Of a DNA stretch of 64,000 nucleotides, positions 8,301 through 15,422 are shown in pieces; within the stretch, counting starts at the first letter, position 1, and each line of letters begins with the position of its first letter. Origin of the DNA: Niveispirillum lacus (GTDB lineage: Bacteria > Pseudomonadota > Alphaproteobacteria > Azospirillales > Azospirillaceae); assembly GCF_002251795.1 (NCBI RefSeq), contig NZ_NOXU01000031.1, positions 682,001 to 746,000 on the forward strand, written 5' to 3'. The position numbers and the translations under genes were made by a program. Under the pieces are notes generated by a model that was given only the letters and a program-made list of their open reading frames with translations, had not been told where the DNA came from and ran no database searches.

Positions 8301-8965
8301 GCCAGATCCGCGAGGTTGGCGTGGAGCTGTACCAGCAGATGCTGGAGGAAGCGGTGGAGGCCGCCAGAGGCGGCCTGTCCGACCTGCAGGTGGCAGAGGA
8401 TGCCTGGTCACCACAGATCGCGCTGGGCATGCCCGTTCTCATCCCTGACAGCTACGTTCCCGACCTGGGCGTGCGCCTGACCCTCTATCGTCGCCTGTCC
8501 GACCTGGACAGCAGGCAAGAGGTCGAGGCGTTTGGTGTGGAACTGATCGACCGGTTCGGCAAGATGCCGCCGGAGGTCGACAATCTGCTGCGTCTGATGG
8601 AGATCAAACGTCTGTGTCGGGAGGCTGGCGTGTCCAACCTGGATGCGGGGCCAAAGGGAGCGACCGTCGGCTTCCGCAATAACAGCTTCAAGAATCCAGC
8701 CAAACTTGTTGAATTCATTCAGAAACAGGCGGGTACGGCCAAACTGCGCCCCACAGACCATAAGCTGGTCTTCCTGCGCCCCTGGGATTCGGAAGAAACC
8801 CGCATGGCGGGCGCCCGCACCCTGATGCAGGCACTGGCCCAGATGGCCGCCGGGGAGCGGGTTACCGCCGACTTAGCGCCGCCCCCGCCACCGCCTCCAC
8901 CCCCGCCGCCGCCAAAGCCACTGGTCAAGCGGCCGCCTTTTGGCGCACCAAAGCGGCGGTGGTGA
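5342..8965 (+). CDS. mfd: transcription-repair coupling factor Mfd
   Basis: Mfd releases RNA polymerase stalled at DNA lesions and recruits UvrA. From the ATG at 5342 the protein is about 1207 residues, usual for the family. Domain order is a UvrB-homology region near the N-terminus (GGIIDLFPPG, LFGDDLDGVRSFDP), the RNA-polymerase-interaction domain with FVVHIDHGIGKYDGLE at about residues 505-520, Walker A GDVGFGKT near 650, the DEEQHFGVKQKE motif near 752, IGTHALLG, TATPIPRTL-type motif III, and the C-terminal TRCF domain. The tail carries 12 consecutive prolines followed by a basic end (KRRW), which is unusual. An upstream in-frame start at 5246 would overlap the repeat and lacks family similarity. 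Confidence 0.97.
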   Translation: MTMIPTPDIALNLGHPRRLLLSGAPDGQDARLLAALAKRGGSAGLLHIASDDARAARLADVVSFFAPDVEVLHFPAWDVLPYDRISPNGEIVAQRITTMTRLLRANAGKPFLVLTTVNAVVQKLPPRLAFRNASFAGKVGARINVAELQRFLSQNGYVRAQTVREPGEFAIRGGIIDLFPPGSGEALRLDLFGDDLDGVRSFDPMTQLTVEKRDGFLLTPMSEVFLDEMSIQRFRTGYREHFGAVMDDDPLYEAVSAARKHAGMEHWLPLFHSSMETLFDYLPYASVTLDPNVEQARDERLEQIQDFYNARRTMVEAEKKSGNPAYKPIPPSLLFLDSDTFDRHLAVRAVAQLSPFAAIEGETSNTDMVDGGGRKGRDFADARVQSGVNVYDVLREHIEALTRDGRMAVIAGYTTGSRDRLLSVLKEHGLTRLKAVDTWAELGTLDKGTTALAVLPLDHGFTAPGLAVITEQDILGDRLVRAGSKKKRRNANFIAEAASLNPGDFVVHIDHGIGKYDGLETLTVGGAPHDCLRILYDGGDKLYVPVENIEVLSRYGSEEAGATLDKLGGAGWQSRKARVKRRLKDMADALLRIAAERALRQADAVPIPDGAWDEFCARFPYAETDDQLRAIDDVIEDMGSGKPMDRLICGDVGFGKTEVALRAAFLAVMAGKQVAVVVPTTLLARQHARTFEARFAGLPVRIGQLSRMVTTKDTNLTKQGVSDGTVDIVIGTHALLGKNLDFKRLGLVIVDEEQHFGVKQKERLKELRADVHVLTLSATPIPRTLQLALSGVRELSVIATPPVDRLAVRTFVLPFDPVVIREAILREHHRGGQSFYVCPRVEDLDKVRVRLEELVPEVKLITAHGQMAATELEDVMTAFDDGKYDVLLATNIIESGLDIPRANTMIVHRADLFGLAQLYQIRGRVGRSKVRGYAYLTYQPKTVLSATAQQRLHVLETLDSLGAGFQLASHDMDIRGAGNLLGEEQSGQIREVGVELYQQMLEEAVEAARGGLSDLQVAEDAWSPQIALGMPVLIPDSYVPDLGVRLTLYRRLSDLDSRQEVEAFGVELIDRFGKMPPEVDNLLRLMEIKRLCREAGVSNLDAGPKGATVGFRNNSFKNPAKLVEFIQKQAGTAKLRPTDHKLVFLRPWDSEETRMAGARTLMQALAQMAAGERVTADLAPPPPPPPPPPPPKPLVKRPPFGAPKRRW

Positions 8966-8983
8966 TACCTTTGGCATAAAGCA

Positions 8984-9013
8984 AAACGGCGCCGGGGTGA
9001 CCCGGCGCCGTTT
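8984..9013. terminator. bidirectional terminator after mfd
   Basis: A perfect 13-bp stem, AAACGGCGCCGGG (8984-8996) with CCCGGCGCCGTTT (9001-9013), and a GTGA loop. The A/T ends on both arms make it suitable for both strands, between mfd and the convergent ispD relic. Confidence 0.85.
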
Positions 9014-9612
9014 CAGACTGCTGACAAACCCCGTCGAAATTTGGCGTGGTTTTGTTTTTGGTGATTGCAGGCGGCGCGGCGATGGGCGGGCAGGATGTCG
9101 GCGAAGCGAAAGCCCTGCGGCGTCAGCGCCCGCCACAGGGCCGTTCGGTCCACCGTCCCGGCACTGACAATGGCACCGCCCGCCACCATCCCGCGCTTCA
9201 ACGTGTCGGTCAGCGGCGTGGCGGCAATGGCGGCGGGGCCATGCGCCAGCGCAGCGATCACATCGCTGATGGCCAGTGCATCAACCAGCGGCCGGGCGGC
9301 ATCATGGATCAACACCAGATCGGGTGGGTGGCCCGCCAGCGCCTCAAACCCGTTCAGCACCGGATCCTGCCGCGTTGGCCCACCCGCGATGGGCGGGGCG
9401 AAGTCCAGCCCCTCCCGCCGCCATGTCATACAGGTCCCGGAAGGCCGGATCGATGATGGCGCGCACGCCCGTCACCGCCGGGTGACGCACAAACGCCTCT
9501 ATCGTGCCGCGCAGGATGGGCTGTCCCGCCAGATGCAGATACTGCTTGGGCAGATAATCCCGAAACGCAGGCCGCGTCCGGCGGCAACGATCAGGGCGGT
9601 GCGGGTGGGCAT
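9013..9612 (-). pseudogene. ispD relic (MEP cytidylyltransferase), frameshifted and 3'-truncated
   Basis: Reading leftward, three frames together spell 2-C-methyl-D-erythritol 4-phosphate cytidylyltransferase. The first frame gives PTRTALIVAAGRGLRF (ATG at 9612). A frame change near 9565 continues as DYLPKQYLHLAGQPILRGTIEAF to about 9425. A second change near 9425-9405 gives LDFAPPIAGGPTRQDPVLNG, LVLIHDAARPLV, TLKRG and VDRTALWRALTPQGFRF. The protein then stops soon after FADILPAHRRAA, without the usual TDDA and KIT segments or a fused IspF domain. Two frameshifts plus a missing C-terminus point to a decayed duplicate rather than a working gene; a functional ispD or ispDF should lie elsewhere because the pathway is essential. 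Sequencing errors could explain the shifts but not the truncation. Confidence 0.75.
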
Positions 9613-9928
9613 GGGGCCAGATCATTTGTCGTGAAAGAGGGAAGCCGACCCTTGCGCGGAACTGTGTGCCAGCCAATCGCCGCGGCGCCCAGGTTGGGTC
9701 TGCGCCCGCGGCAGAGGGCAAAGCCTTGTCCGGCCTTATCACCACCGCCGCTATGGCGCGTGGCCTCGGGATATCTGCCCCAGCGTGTGCTGCATCCCTC
9801 CCGTTGGAGCGACTTCAAAATCGGACAGATGACATGTTGGCGACACCAGTGACATATCTGGGTTGCCTGCAAATAATATCTTAAGTTATCATTAAGAATT
9901 GGCACCTGCAATTAAAGGCCGCATTCTC
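9613..9928. other. non-coding gap with composition change before the methyltransferase
   Basis: No convincing gene is seen here. The left part (to about 9835) is GC-rich like the core chromosome. From about 9850 the sequence turns abruptly AT-rich, marking the likely left border of the imported methyltransferase segment. A short AAAGG element near 9914-9918 could serve as its ribosome-binding site. Confidence 0.5.
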
Positions 9929-10702
9929 ATGTCCAGGAGAACAAGCATCAGCGACATTTCTGATTACCGTAAATTGTGTGCTGAGGCTGCTGAGAAGGAT
10001 AGTATTTTCGCCACTTTCCGTAATCATCCAGTTTACACATCTATCGTTGAGACGGTAAATGGCGAGGCTGGTGCTCAGTATGCTACAGTTGCAATTAATA
10101 GATTTCCTATAATAGCAAAACATTTGGATGAGCTTAGGCGCAATGACCTTCACGGTGGGCCACAAATGTTCCGATATAGTGATATCGGGGCATTCTCGCC
10201 AACGACTCTACGCTATATTAAATTTTCAGTCGACATGCGGGAAATGTTTGGCGACCTCGATGGTATGCGTATTGCGGAAATTGGTATCGGATATGGTGGA
10301 CAATCTCGTATCCTGCGTTCTCTATTCAAGATAAAATCATATGATCTCTTTGATCTACCTGAACCTCTGCTGCTTGCCCGGCGATATTTGGGTATGTTTG
10401 GTTTGGAAAATGCTAATTTCTTCGATATTGATGCTGGGGAATTCGGACCGTATGATCTTGTGATCAGTAATTACGCGATCAGCGAGGTCGAGAAATCGGT
10501 TCAAGATAAATATATTGACAAGGTTATATTAAAATCAGCACGAGGTTTTGTGGTGTGTAATCGGGAATTCTTCAAATACTCTTATCCTGGGTTTTTGTAT
10601 GACCCCGTTGAATTCTGCAGAAAGATCCCAGGAGCAAGCCAATCACCGGACTGGCGCGATGAGATCAGCACTAACCGTTTAATATTCTGGCCACATCCAT
10701 AA
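9929..10702 (+). CDS. putative sugar O-methyltransferase (NanM-like)
   Basis: A 257-residue SAM-dependent methyltransferase. The glycine-rich SAM loop IAEIGIGYGGQSRIL sits at about residues 115-129, followed by an acidic second strand (YDLFDLPE) and a conserved ISNYAISE motif. The N-terminal extension with NHPVY and FSPTTLRYIKF is typical of the putative sugar O-methyltransferase family that decorates surface polysaccharides. The substrate is unknown. I chose the ATG at 9929 rather than an upstream TTG (9899) because the ten extra residues do not resemble the family. The gene is strikingly AT-rich and stands alone between the ispD relic and transketolase, so it is probably horizontally acquired. 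A strong terminator follows. Confidence 0.8.
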   Translation: MSRRTSISDISDYRKLCAEAAEKDSIFATFRNHPVYTSIVETVNGEAGAQYATVAINRFPIIAKHLDELRRNDLHGGPQMFRYSDIGAFSPTTLRYIKFSVDMREMFGDLDGMRIAEIGIGYGGQSRILRSLFKIKSYDLFDLPEPLLLARRYLGMFGLENANFFDIDAGEFGPYDLVISNYAISEVEKSVQDKYIDKVILKSARGFVVCNREFFKYSYPGFLYDPVEFCRKIPGASQSPDWRDEISTNRLIFWPHP

Positions 10703-10714
10703 GAAGTGAAGATA

Positions 10715-10753
10715 ACAACAGCCCCTGGCGGGATATCACCCAGGGGCTGTTGT
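10715..10753. terminator. terminator between methyltransferase and tkt
   Basis: A 14-bp stem, ACAACAGCCCCTGG (10715-10728) with its complement at 10740-10753, and an 11-base loop. It separates two convergent genes and could act in both directions. Confidence 0.8.
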
Positions 10754-10783
10754 CATCACATGCTGCAGCAGGATGAAACAGGC

Positions 10784-12772
10784 TTACAGCCGTTCCTTCG
10801 CCGCCTTGACAATGGCATCGGCAGTGATGCCGAAATGCTGGTACAGTTCCTGGTAAGGCGCGCTCTCGCCGAAGCCGGGCATGCCGATAAACACGCCCTT
10901 CTCTCCGATCCAGCGGTCCCAGCCAAAGCGGACCATGGCTTCCACACCGATGCGCAGCCCATCGCCCAACACGGCCTTCTGATAGGCTTCGGACTGTTCA
11001 GCGAACAGTTCCCAGGACGGCATGGACACCAGCGCCGTGGGGATGCCCTCGGCTTCCAGCTTCTCGCGCGCGTTGAAGGCGATCTCCACCTCCGACCCGG
11101 TGGCCAGCAGGGTCACTTTGCGGGGACCGGATGCTTCCCGCAGGACATAGGCGCCCTTGGCGGACAGGTTCTCGTCCGTGTGCTCCACACGCATGGTAGC
11201 CAAATTCTGACGGGTCAGCGCCAGCACGCTGGGCCGCGTCTTGGCGTCCAGGGCAATTTCCCAGGCTTCTGCCGCTTCCACGGCGTCGGCCGGGCGCAGG
11301 ACCAGCAGGTTGGGGATGCAGCGGAGCGCCGGGATATGTTCCACGGGCTGGTGTGTCGGGCCGTCTTCGCCCAGGCCGATGCTGTCATGGGTCATCACAT
11401 GGATGACCCGCTGCTTCATCAGCGCACCAAGGCGGATGGCCGGGCGGCTATAGTCAGAGAAGGCCAGGAAGGTGCCGGAATAGGGGATCACGCCGCCATG
11501 CAGGGCCATACCGTTCATGATGGCGGCCATGGCATGCTCACGCACGCCGTAATGGACGTAACGGCCATCCCAGCTATTCTTCTGCACGGCCTTGGACAGG
11601 GCCTTGACGCGGGTATTGTTCGACCCGGTCAGGTCGGCCGAGCCGCCCATCATCTCCGGCACCAGCGGGACGATCACGTCCAGCGTGTTGCCCGATGACT
11701 GGCGGGTGGCGATCTTGGGCTTGGTCTCCGACACGGCCTTCTTATGGGCGTGCAGGGCAGAGCGGGCCTCGGCCGGCAGGTCGCCGGCAATGGCGGCCTT
11801 GAAGGCCAGACGGTTGGGCGACCGCGCCAGACGCTTGACCCAGGCATCGACGGTCGGGTGACCGCGGTCGCCGAAATGGCGCCACGCCTGCAGGATGGAT
11901 TCCGGAATCTCAAATGGCGCATGCGGCCAGTTCAGGGCCTTGCGTGCGCCCTCGATCTCGGCAGCACCCAGCGGGCTGCCATGGCTGCCGGCGGTGTTAG
12001 CCTTGGTGGGTGCACCATAGCCGATGGTGGTGCGACACGCGATCAGCGACGGCTTGTCCGTTAGTTTGGCTGCCGCAATGGCCTGGGCAACCGCCACCGG
12101 GTCATGACCGTCCACGGCGGACACGTCCCAGTTATAGGCGGCATAGCGGGCCTTCACGTCCTCGGTAAAGGACAGGTCAGTGGAGCCATCAATGCTGATG
12201 CGGTTGTCATCCCACAGCACGATCAGCTTGGACAGGCCCAGATGGCCGGCCAGCGAGCAGGCTTCATGGCTGATGCCTTCCTGCAGGTCGCCGTCGCCGG
12301 CAATGACATAGGTCGTGTGATCGACCAGATCGTCACCAAAGCGGGCATTCAGGATGCGCTCGGCCATGGCGAAGCCGACAGCGGTGGAGATGCCCTGGCC
12401 CAGCGGACCGGTCGTCATTTCGATGCCGCGGGCCATGCCATATTCGGGGTGGCCGGCAGTCTTCGCACCCATCTGGCGGAAGCGCTTGATCTCGTCCAGC
12501 GTGATGTCTTCATACCCGGTCAGGTACATCAGGCTGTATTGCAGCATGGAGCCGTGACCCGCCGACAGGATGAACCGGTCGCGGTCGGCCCAGTCCGGGC
12601 GCTTGGGATCGAACTTCAGGAACTGCGTGAACAGGACGGTCGCGACGTCGGCCATGCCCATCGGCATGCCGGGATGTCCGGACTTGGCGGCTTCCACCGC
12701 GTCCATGGACAGGGCGCGGATGGCGTTGGCGAGTTCGGCGTGGGAGACGCCAGCGGTCAGATCGGACGACAT
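10784..12772 (-). CDS. tkt: transketolase
   Basis: Transketolase moves two-carbon ketol units between sugar phosphates in the pentose-phosphate and Calvin pathways, using thiamine diphosphate in the cytoplasm. The 662-residue length is standard. Visible landmarks are SGHPGMPMG (31-39), SAGHGSMLQY (70-79), GPLGQGIS (122-129), the ThDP/Mg motif beginning GDGDLQEG at 159 and ending DDNR at 188-191, the pyrimidine-domain segment HDSIGLGEDGPTHQPVEH, and the C-terminal FGESAPYQELYQHFGIT. It is transcribed alone on the minus strand, with a terminator shared with the convergent methyltransferase gene. No anomalies. Confidence 0.97.
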   Translation of the reverse strand: MSSDLTAGVSHAELANAIRALSMDAVEAAKSGHPGMPMGMADVATVLFTQFLKFDPKRPDWADRDRFILSAGHGSMLQYSLMYLTGYEDITLDEIKRFRQMGAKTAGHPEYGMARGIEMTTGPLGQGISTAVGFAMAERILNARFGDDLVDHTTYVIAGDGDLQEGISHEACSLAGHLGLSKLIVLWDDNRISIDGSTDLSFTEDVKARYAAYNWDVSAVDGHDPVAVAQAIAAAKLTDKPSLIACRTTIGYGAPTKANTAGSHGSPLGAAEIEGARKALNWPHAPFEIPESILQAWRHFGDRGHPTVDAWVKRLARSPNRLAFKAAIAGDLPAEARSALHAHKKAVSETKPKIATRQSSGNTLDVIVPLVPEMMGGSADLTGSNNTRVKALSKAVQKNSWDGRYVHYGVREHAMAAIMNGMALHGGVIPYSGTFLAFSDYSRPAIRLGALMKQRVIHVMTHDSIGLGEDGPTHQPVEHIPALRCIPNLLVLRPADAVEAAEAWEIALDAKTRPSVLALTRQNLATMRVEHTDENLSAKGAYVLREASGPRKVTLLATGSEVEIAFNAREKLEAEGIPTALVSMPSWELFAEQSEAYQKAVLGDGLRIGVEAMVRFGWDRWIGEKGVFIGMPGFGESAPYQELYQHFGITADAIVKAAKERL

Positions 12773-13126
12773 TGCGCGAAGGGCCTTTCATGCGGGGCGC
12801 CGGCCTTTGGTGTGGCCGGACATTGCTCTAACGAAGCGCGGTACCGTTATGCTGTGTCGGAACAAGGCAGACGGGTAACTGCGACCGTCCCGGTCCGACG
12901 GCCGATATCCCCCGTATGGTGGCGGCAAATTGGCCAAAAGCGCCGGGGGGGTCAAGCGACAGCCAAGCATGGCGGATGCCCGGCCATGGCGGGGGCTATC
13001 GTGACGGAATCAGCGGTTTTTTTCGGTGGCATTGTTGACGTGGGGGGAGGGCGGCCCCTAAGGTCTCTCGTCTGTGCCGTGCGCGGTGCCGGCACCCGTC
13101 CACCTGCCCCTGAATGAGCCACCGCC
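12773..13126. other. non-coding divergent region between tkt and the zapA operon
   Basis: No gene is supported in these 354 bases. Being divergent, the gap must hold promoters for tkt (leftward) and for the zapA group (rightward). A TTGACG at 13035-13040 with a poor CCTAAG -10 at about 13057-13062 is a weak rightward candidate. No palindrome or riboswitch-like fold stood out. Confidence 0.4.
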
Positions 13127-13381
13127 TTGGACAGCCTGACCGCCGCGCTGGAGCGCCTGGATAAGTCCATCGGTCTGCTGGATCGCGCCTTGACGCGCCG
13201 GCTGGAACGGTTGGATGCCCATGCCGGAACGGCTGGCTGGCTGGCGGAAAAATTGCGGCTGGAGGCGGAACTGGCGGCCGCGCGGCATGCCGAACGACAG
13301 GCACAAGAACAGGCCCGCGTCATGAAGGTTCGTCTGGACGCGGCGATTTCACGCCTGCAGGGCGTGCTTGAGGAAGGTTGA
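13127..13381 (+). CDS. small coiled-coil protein (DUF4164-like) upstream of zapA
   Basis: An 84-residue, almost wholly helical protein with heptad-like spacing of Leu/Ala and alternating Arg/Glu (ALERLDKSIGLLDRAL, LAAARHAERQAQEQA), so a coiled coil is likely. Similar short proteins, sometimes called DUF4164, sit immediately before zapA in alphaproteobacteria; their role is not established, but the position suggests division or Z-ring association. The start appears to be TTG at 13127, as no in-frame ATG is available. The stop lies two bases before the zapA ATG, so the pair is co-translated. Confidence 0.65.
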   Translation: MDSLTAALERLDKSIGLLDRALTRRLERLDAHAGTAGWLAEKLRLEAELAAARHAERQAQEQARVMKVRLDAAISRLQGVLEEG

Positions 13382-13383
13382 AC

Positions 13384-13749
13384 ATGCGTCGTGTCGATTT
13401 CACTCTGAATGGCCGTAACCACTCGCTGAACTGCGAGGATGGGCAGGAAAAGCGTTTGTTGGAACTGGCGGCTTATGTCGATGCCCGCATGCAGGAACTG
13501 ACGGGCGGATCGGCGGGGCATGAGGTGCAGAACCTGATCGCCACCTGTATTGTGCTGGCAGACGAGTTGATGGAGGCGCGGGCCGAGGCCAAGGCCCTGC
13601 GGTCCGGCCAAACTCCCGCGCCGATCATCCATGAACCGTCGCCGCCGGCACCGGCTGCGTCGTCGGCAGATGAGGCAAAGGTGGTTGCCGCTGTCGATAC
13701 GCTGGCAAAACGCATCGAAGACATTGCAGCGCGGCTTGAACGCGCCTAA
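13384..13749 (+). CDS. zapA: cell division protein ZapA
   Basis: ZapA binds FtsZ and bundles protofilaments in the Z-ring. From the ATG at 13384 the protein has 121 residues. The N-terminal beta unit RRVDFTLNGRNHSLNCEDGQEKRLLELAAYVDARM is the ZapA globular head; the C-terminal half is a long helix with a Pro/Ala-rich hinge (SPPAPAAS) before the last coiled coil (VDTLAKRIEDIAARLERA). The order coiled-coil gene, zapA, 6S RNA, fau is a conserved proteobacterial arrangement. A TTG six bases upstream could also initiate, but the ATG fits the family better. The end of the gene overlaps the promoter predicted for 6S RNA. Confidence 0.92.
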   Translation: MRRVDFTLNGRNHSLNCEDGQEKRLLELAAYVDARMQELTGGSAGHEVQNLIATCIVLADELMEARAEAKALRSGQTPAPIIHEPSPPAPAASSADEAKVVAAVDTLAKRIEDIAARLERA

Positions 13750-13752
13750 GTT
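13724..13752 (+). promoter_or_regulatory. predicted 6S RNA promoter inside the zapA 3' end
   Basis: TTGCAG (13724-13729), a 17-base spacer and TAAGTT (13747-13752) lie seven bases before the first base of the 6S RNA closing stem (13760), the expected distance from a -10 box to the start point. The -35 and spacer are within zapA codons. Confidence 0.5.
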
Positions 13753-13759
13753 AGAGTCA

Positions 13760-13930
13760 GGAAGTTGGCTGCCTGGCGCGTCAGGTCGCTTTATCCCCGG
13801 GGCCGATAATCATTCCTCGAGGGGGCTGTCCCTACCGGCGCCGTGGTGTCGGCATATGGCTCCCACCTGTTTGCACAGGTCACGAGGGATAGCATTCACC
13901 AACGGCCAAGGCGGCCATCTTCCGCTTTTT
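13760..13930 (+). ncRNA. ssrS: 6S RNA
   Basis: The gap between zapA and fau folds as alphaproteobacterial 6S RNA, the abundant RNA that mimics an open promoter and sequesters housekeeping RNA polymerase. The closing stem pairs GGAAGTTGGCTGCC (13760-13773) with GGCGGCCATCTTCC (13910-13923). Internal signatures include CCCCGGGGCCGATA, near-identical to the CCCCTGAGCCGATA of the enterobacterial RNA, and GCTGTCCC pairing with GGGATAGC around the central bulge. A run of Ts after 13924 (GCTTTTT) completes a factor-independent end. Location in front of fau is the conserved one. Exact ends are estimated. Confidence 0.85.
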
Positions 13931-13954
13931 CCCGCCACTGCACTTGGTCGACCG

Positions 13955-14554
13955 ATGACCGACCCCGATGTCGATCTGATCGCACAGGCCAAGCAGGCCG
14001 CCCGCGTCCGGGCACGCGAAGCCCGTGCTCTGTGCCATGCTGAACGGGGTGCCACCGCGGCCGCTTTAATCGCCACCCATCTTCTGTCGCTGCTGCCGGA
14101 CCTGCGCCCCGGTCCCCTGACCATTGCGGGCTATCATCCCAAGGGGGATGAGGTCAATGTGCTGCCCGCCCTCTCGGCTATAGCGGCGGCCGGCCATGCC
14201 ACCGCCTTGCCGGTGGTGACGGGCCGTGCCTGGCCTCTGATCTTCCGTCTCTGGCGGCCTGGCCATCCGCTGGTACCCGGTGCTTTCCGCATTATGGAGC
14301 CGATGGATGAGGCACCCCTGGTGCAGCCCGACATCGTGCTGGTGCCGCTACTGGCCTTCGATCAGTCCGGCTTCCGTCTGGGCTATGGCGGTGGTTTCTA
14401 TGACCGCACCTTGGAGGTCTTGCGCGCTGAGGCGCCTGTCCTGGCCGTGGGCATCGGCTATGCGGGGCAGGGGGTGGATAAGCTGCCCATCGACGCCTAC
14501 GATCAAAAACTGGATTGGATTGCAACGGAACAGGGCGCATGGCGTCCGTCCTGA
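13955..14554 (+). CDS. fau: 5-formyltetrahydrofolate cyclo-ligase
   Basis: This enzyme converts 5-formyl-THF to 5,10-methenyl-THF with ATP, returning the storage form of folate to one-carbon metabolism. The 199-residue product from the ATG at 13955 has the family landmarks: the basic N-terminal helix (KQAARVRAREARAL), GYHPKGDEVNVLP, the strand LVPLLAFDQSGFRLGYGGGFYDRTL with the GYGGGFYDR nucleotide/folate loop at about 143-151, and the VGIGYAGQ strand. A longer reading frame from 13631 would cross the 6S RNA and is not credible. It lies downstream of 6S RNA as in many proteobacteria and 19 bases before the next gene. Confidence 0.93.
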   Translation: MTDPDVDLIAQAKQAARVRAREARALCHAERGATAAALIATHLLSLLPDLRPGPLTIAGYHPKGDEVNVLPALSAIAAAGHATALPVVTGRAWPLIFRLWRPGHPLVPGAFRIMEPMDEAPLVQPDIVLVPLLAFDQSGFRLGYGGGFYDRTLEVLRAEAPVLAVGIGYAGQGVDKLPIDAYDQKLDWIATEQGAWRPS

Positions 14555-14573
14555 GCGTTTTTTGGGGTAGAAG

Positions 14574-15416
14574 ATGCGGTTGCTTTTCCTGGGCGATATT
14601 GTGGGGCGCAGCGGACGTGAAGGTGTCTTGCGGCATCTGCCCGACCTGAAAGCCAGGCTGAAGCCCGACTTCATCGTCGTAAACGGGGAGAATGCTGCTG
14701 GCGGTTTCGGCATTACCGAAAAGATCGCGCAGGAACTGTTCGATGCCGGGGTCGATTGCGTGACCCTCGGCAACCATGCCTGGGATCAGAAGGAGTTGCT
14801 GGGCCAGATTGGCCGTCTGCCGCAACTGGTACGCCCTATCAACTATCCTGAGGGCACACCGGGGCGTGGTTTCACGATCCTGCCTGCCAAGAATGGGCGG
14901 CATAAGGTGATGGTGATCAATGCCATGGGACGCGTCTTCATGGACCCGCTGGACGACCCGTTCCCGCCTGTGGAGAAGGTCTTGAATATCCACCGCCTTG
15001 GCGGGCCCCGCATGGGGCCAGCGGGCGTTGATGCCATCATCATGGACATGCATGCCGAAGCCAGCAGCGAAAAGATGATCATGGGCCATGTCCTGGATGG
15101 CCGTGTCAGCCTTGTGGTCGGCACCCATTGCCACGTCCCTACCGCCGATCTTCAGATCCTCAATGGCGGGACTGCCTATCAGACGGATGCCGGCATGTGC
15201 GGTGACTATGACACTGTCATTGGCATGAAAAAGGAAGCAGCCATCCATAAAATGCTGCGTAAGACCCCGGGCGAACGGTATTCACCGGGCGAAAATGATG
15301 CAACCGTTACCGTCTGTGGTGTGTTTGTGGAAACCGATGACCGCACTGGCTTGGCAAGGCGGGCTGAATCCGTTCGGGTTGGTGGCCGTTTGGGGCAGAG
15401 CCTTCCTGTGGTCTGA
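14574..15416 (+). CDS. YmdB-family metallophosphoesterase (TIGR00282)
   Basis: A 280-residue calcineurin-like metallophosphoesterase of the YmdB/TIGR00282 group; characterised members hydrolyse 2',3'-cyclic nucleotides and affect biofilm and stress behaviour. The metal ligands are visible in order: LFLGDIVG with Asp8, VVNGENAAGG with Asn37/Glu39/Asn40, GNHAWD with Asn67/His68, VNAMGR-type strand, and the late GTHCHVPTAD motif near 178. Length matches the family. It follows fau by 19 bases and is likely co-transcribed. The stop is only six bases from the end of a convergent solute-binding-protein gene, leaving no room for a terminator between them. Confidence 0.9.
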   Translation: MRLLFLGDIVGRSGREGVLRHLPDLKARLKPDFIVVNGENAAGGFGITEKIAQELFDAGVDCVTLGNHAWDQKELLGQIGRLPQLVRPINYPEGTPGRGFTILPAKNGRHKVMVINAMGRVFMDPLDDPFPPVEKVLNIHRLGGPRMGPAGVDAIIMDMHAEASSEKMIMGHVLDGRVSLVVGTHCHVPTADLQILNGGTAYQTDAGMCGDYDTVIGMKKEAAIHKMLRKTPGERYSPGENDATVTVCGVFVETDDRTGLARRAESVRVGGRLGQSLPVV

Positions 15417-15422
15417 TGGTTT

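Noticed and set aside
12104-13117. Plus-strand open frame across transketolase and its upstream gap
   Set aside because: It is antisense to tkt and contains no motif; it merely reflects strong GC3 bias.
13631-14554. Extended reading of the fau frame beginning within zapA
   Set aside because: The first 100 codons overlap zapA and 6S RNA and have no family similarity; the ATG at 13955 fits the enzyme.
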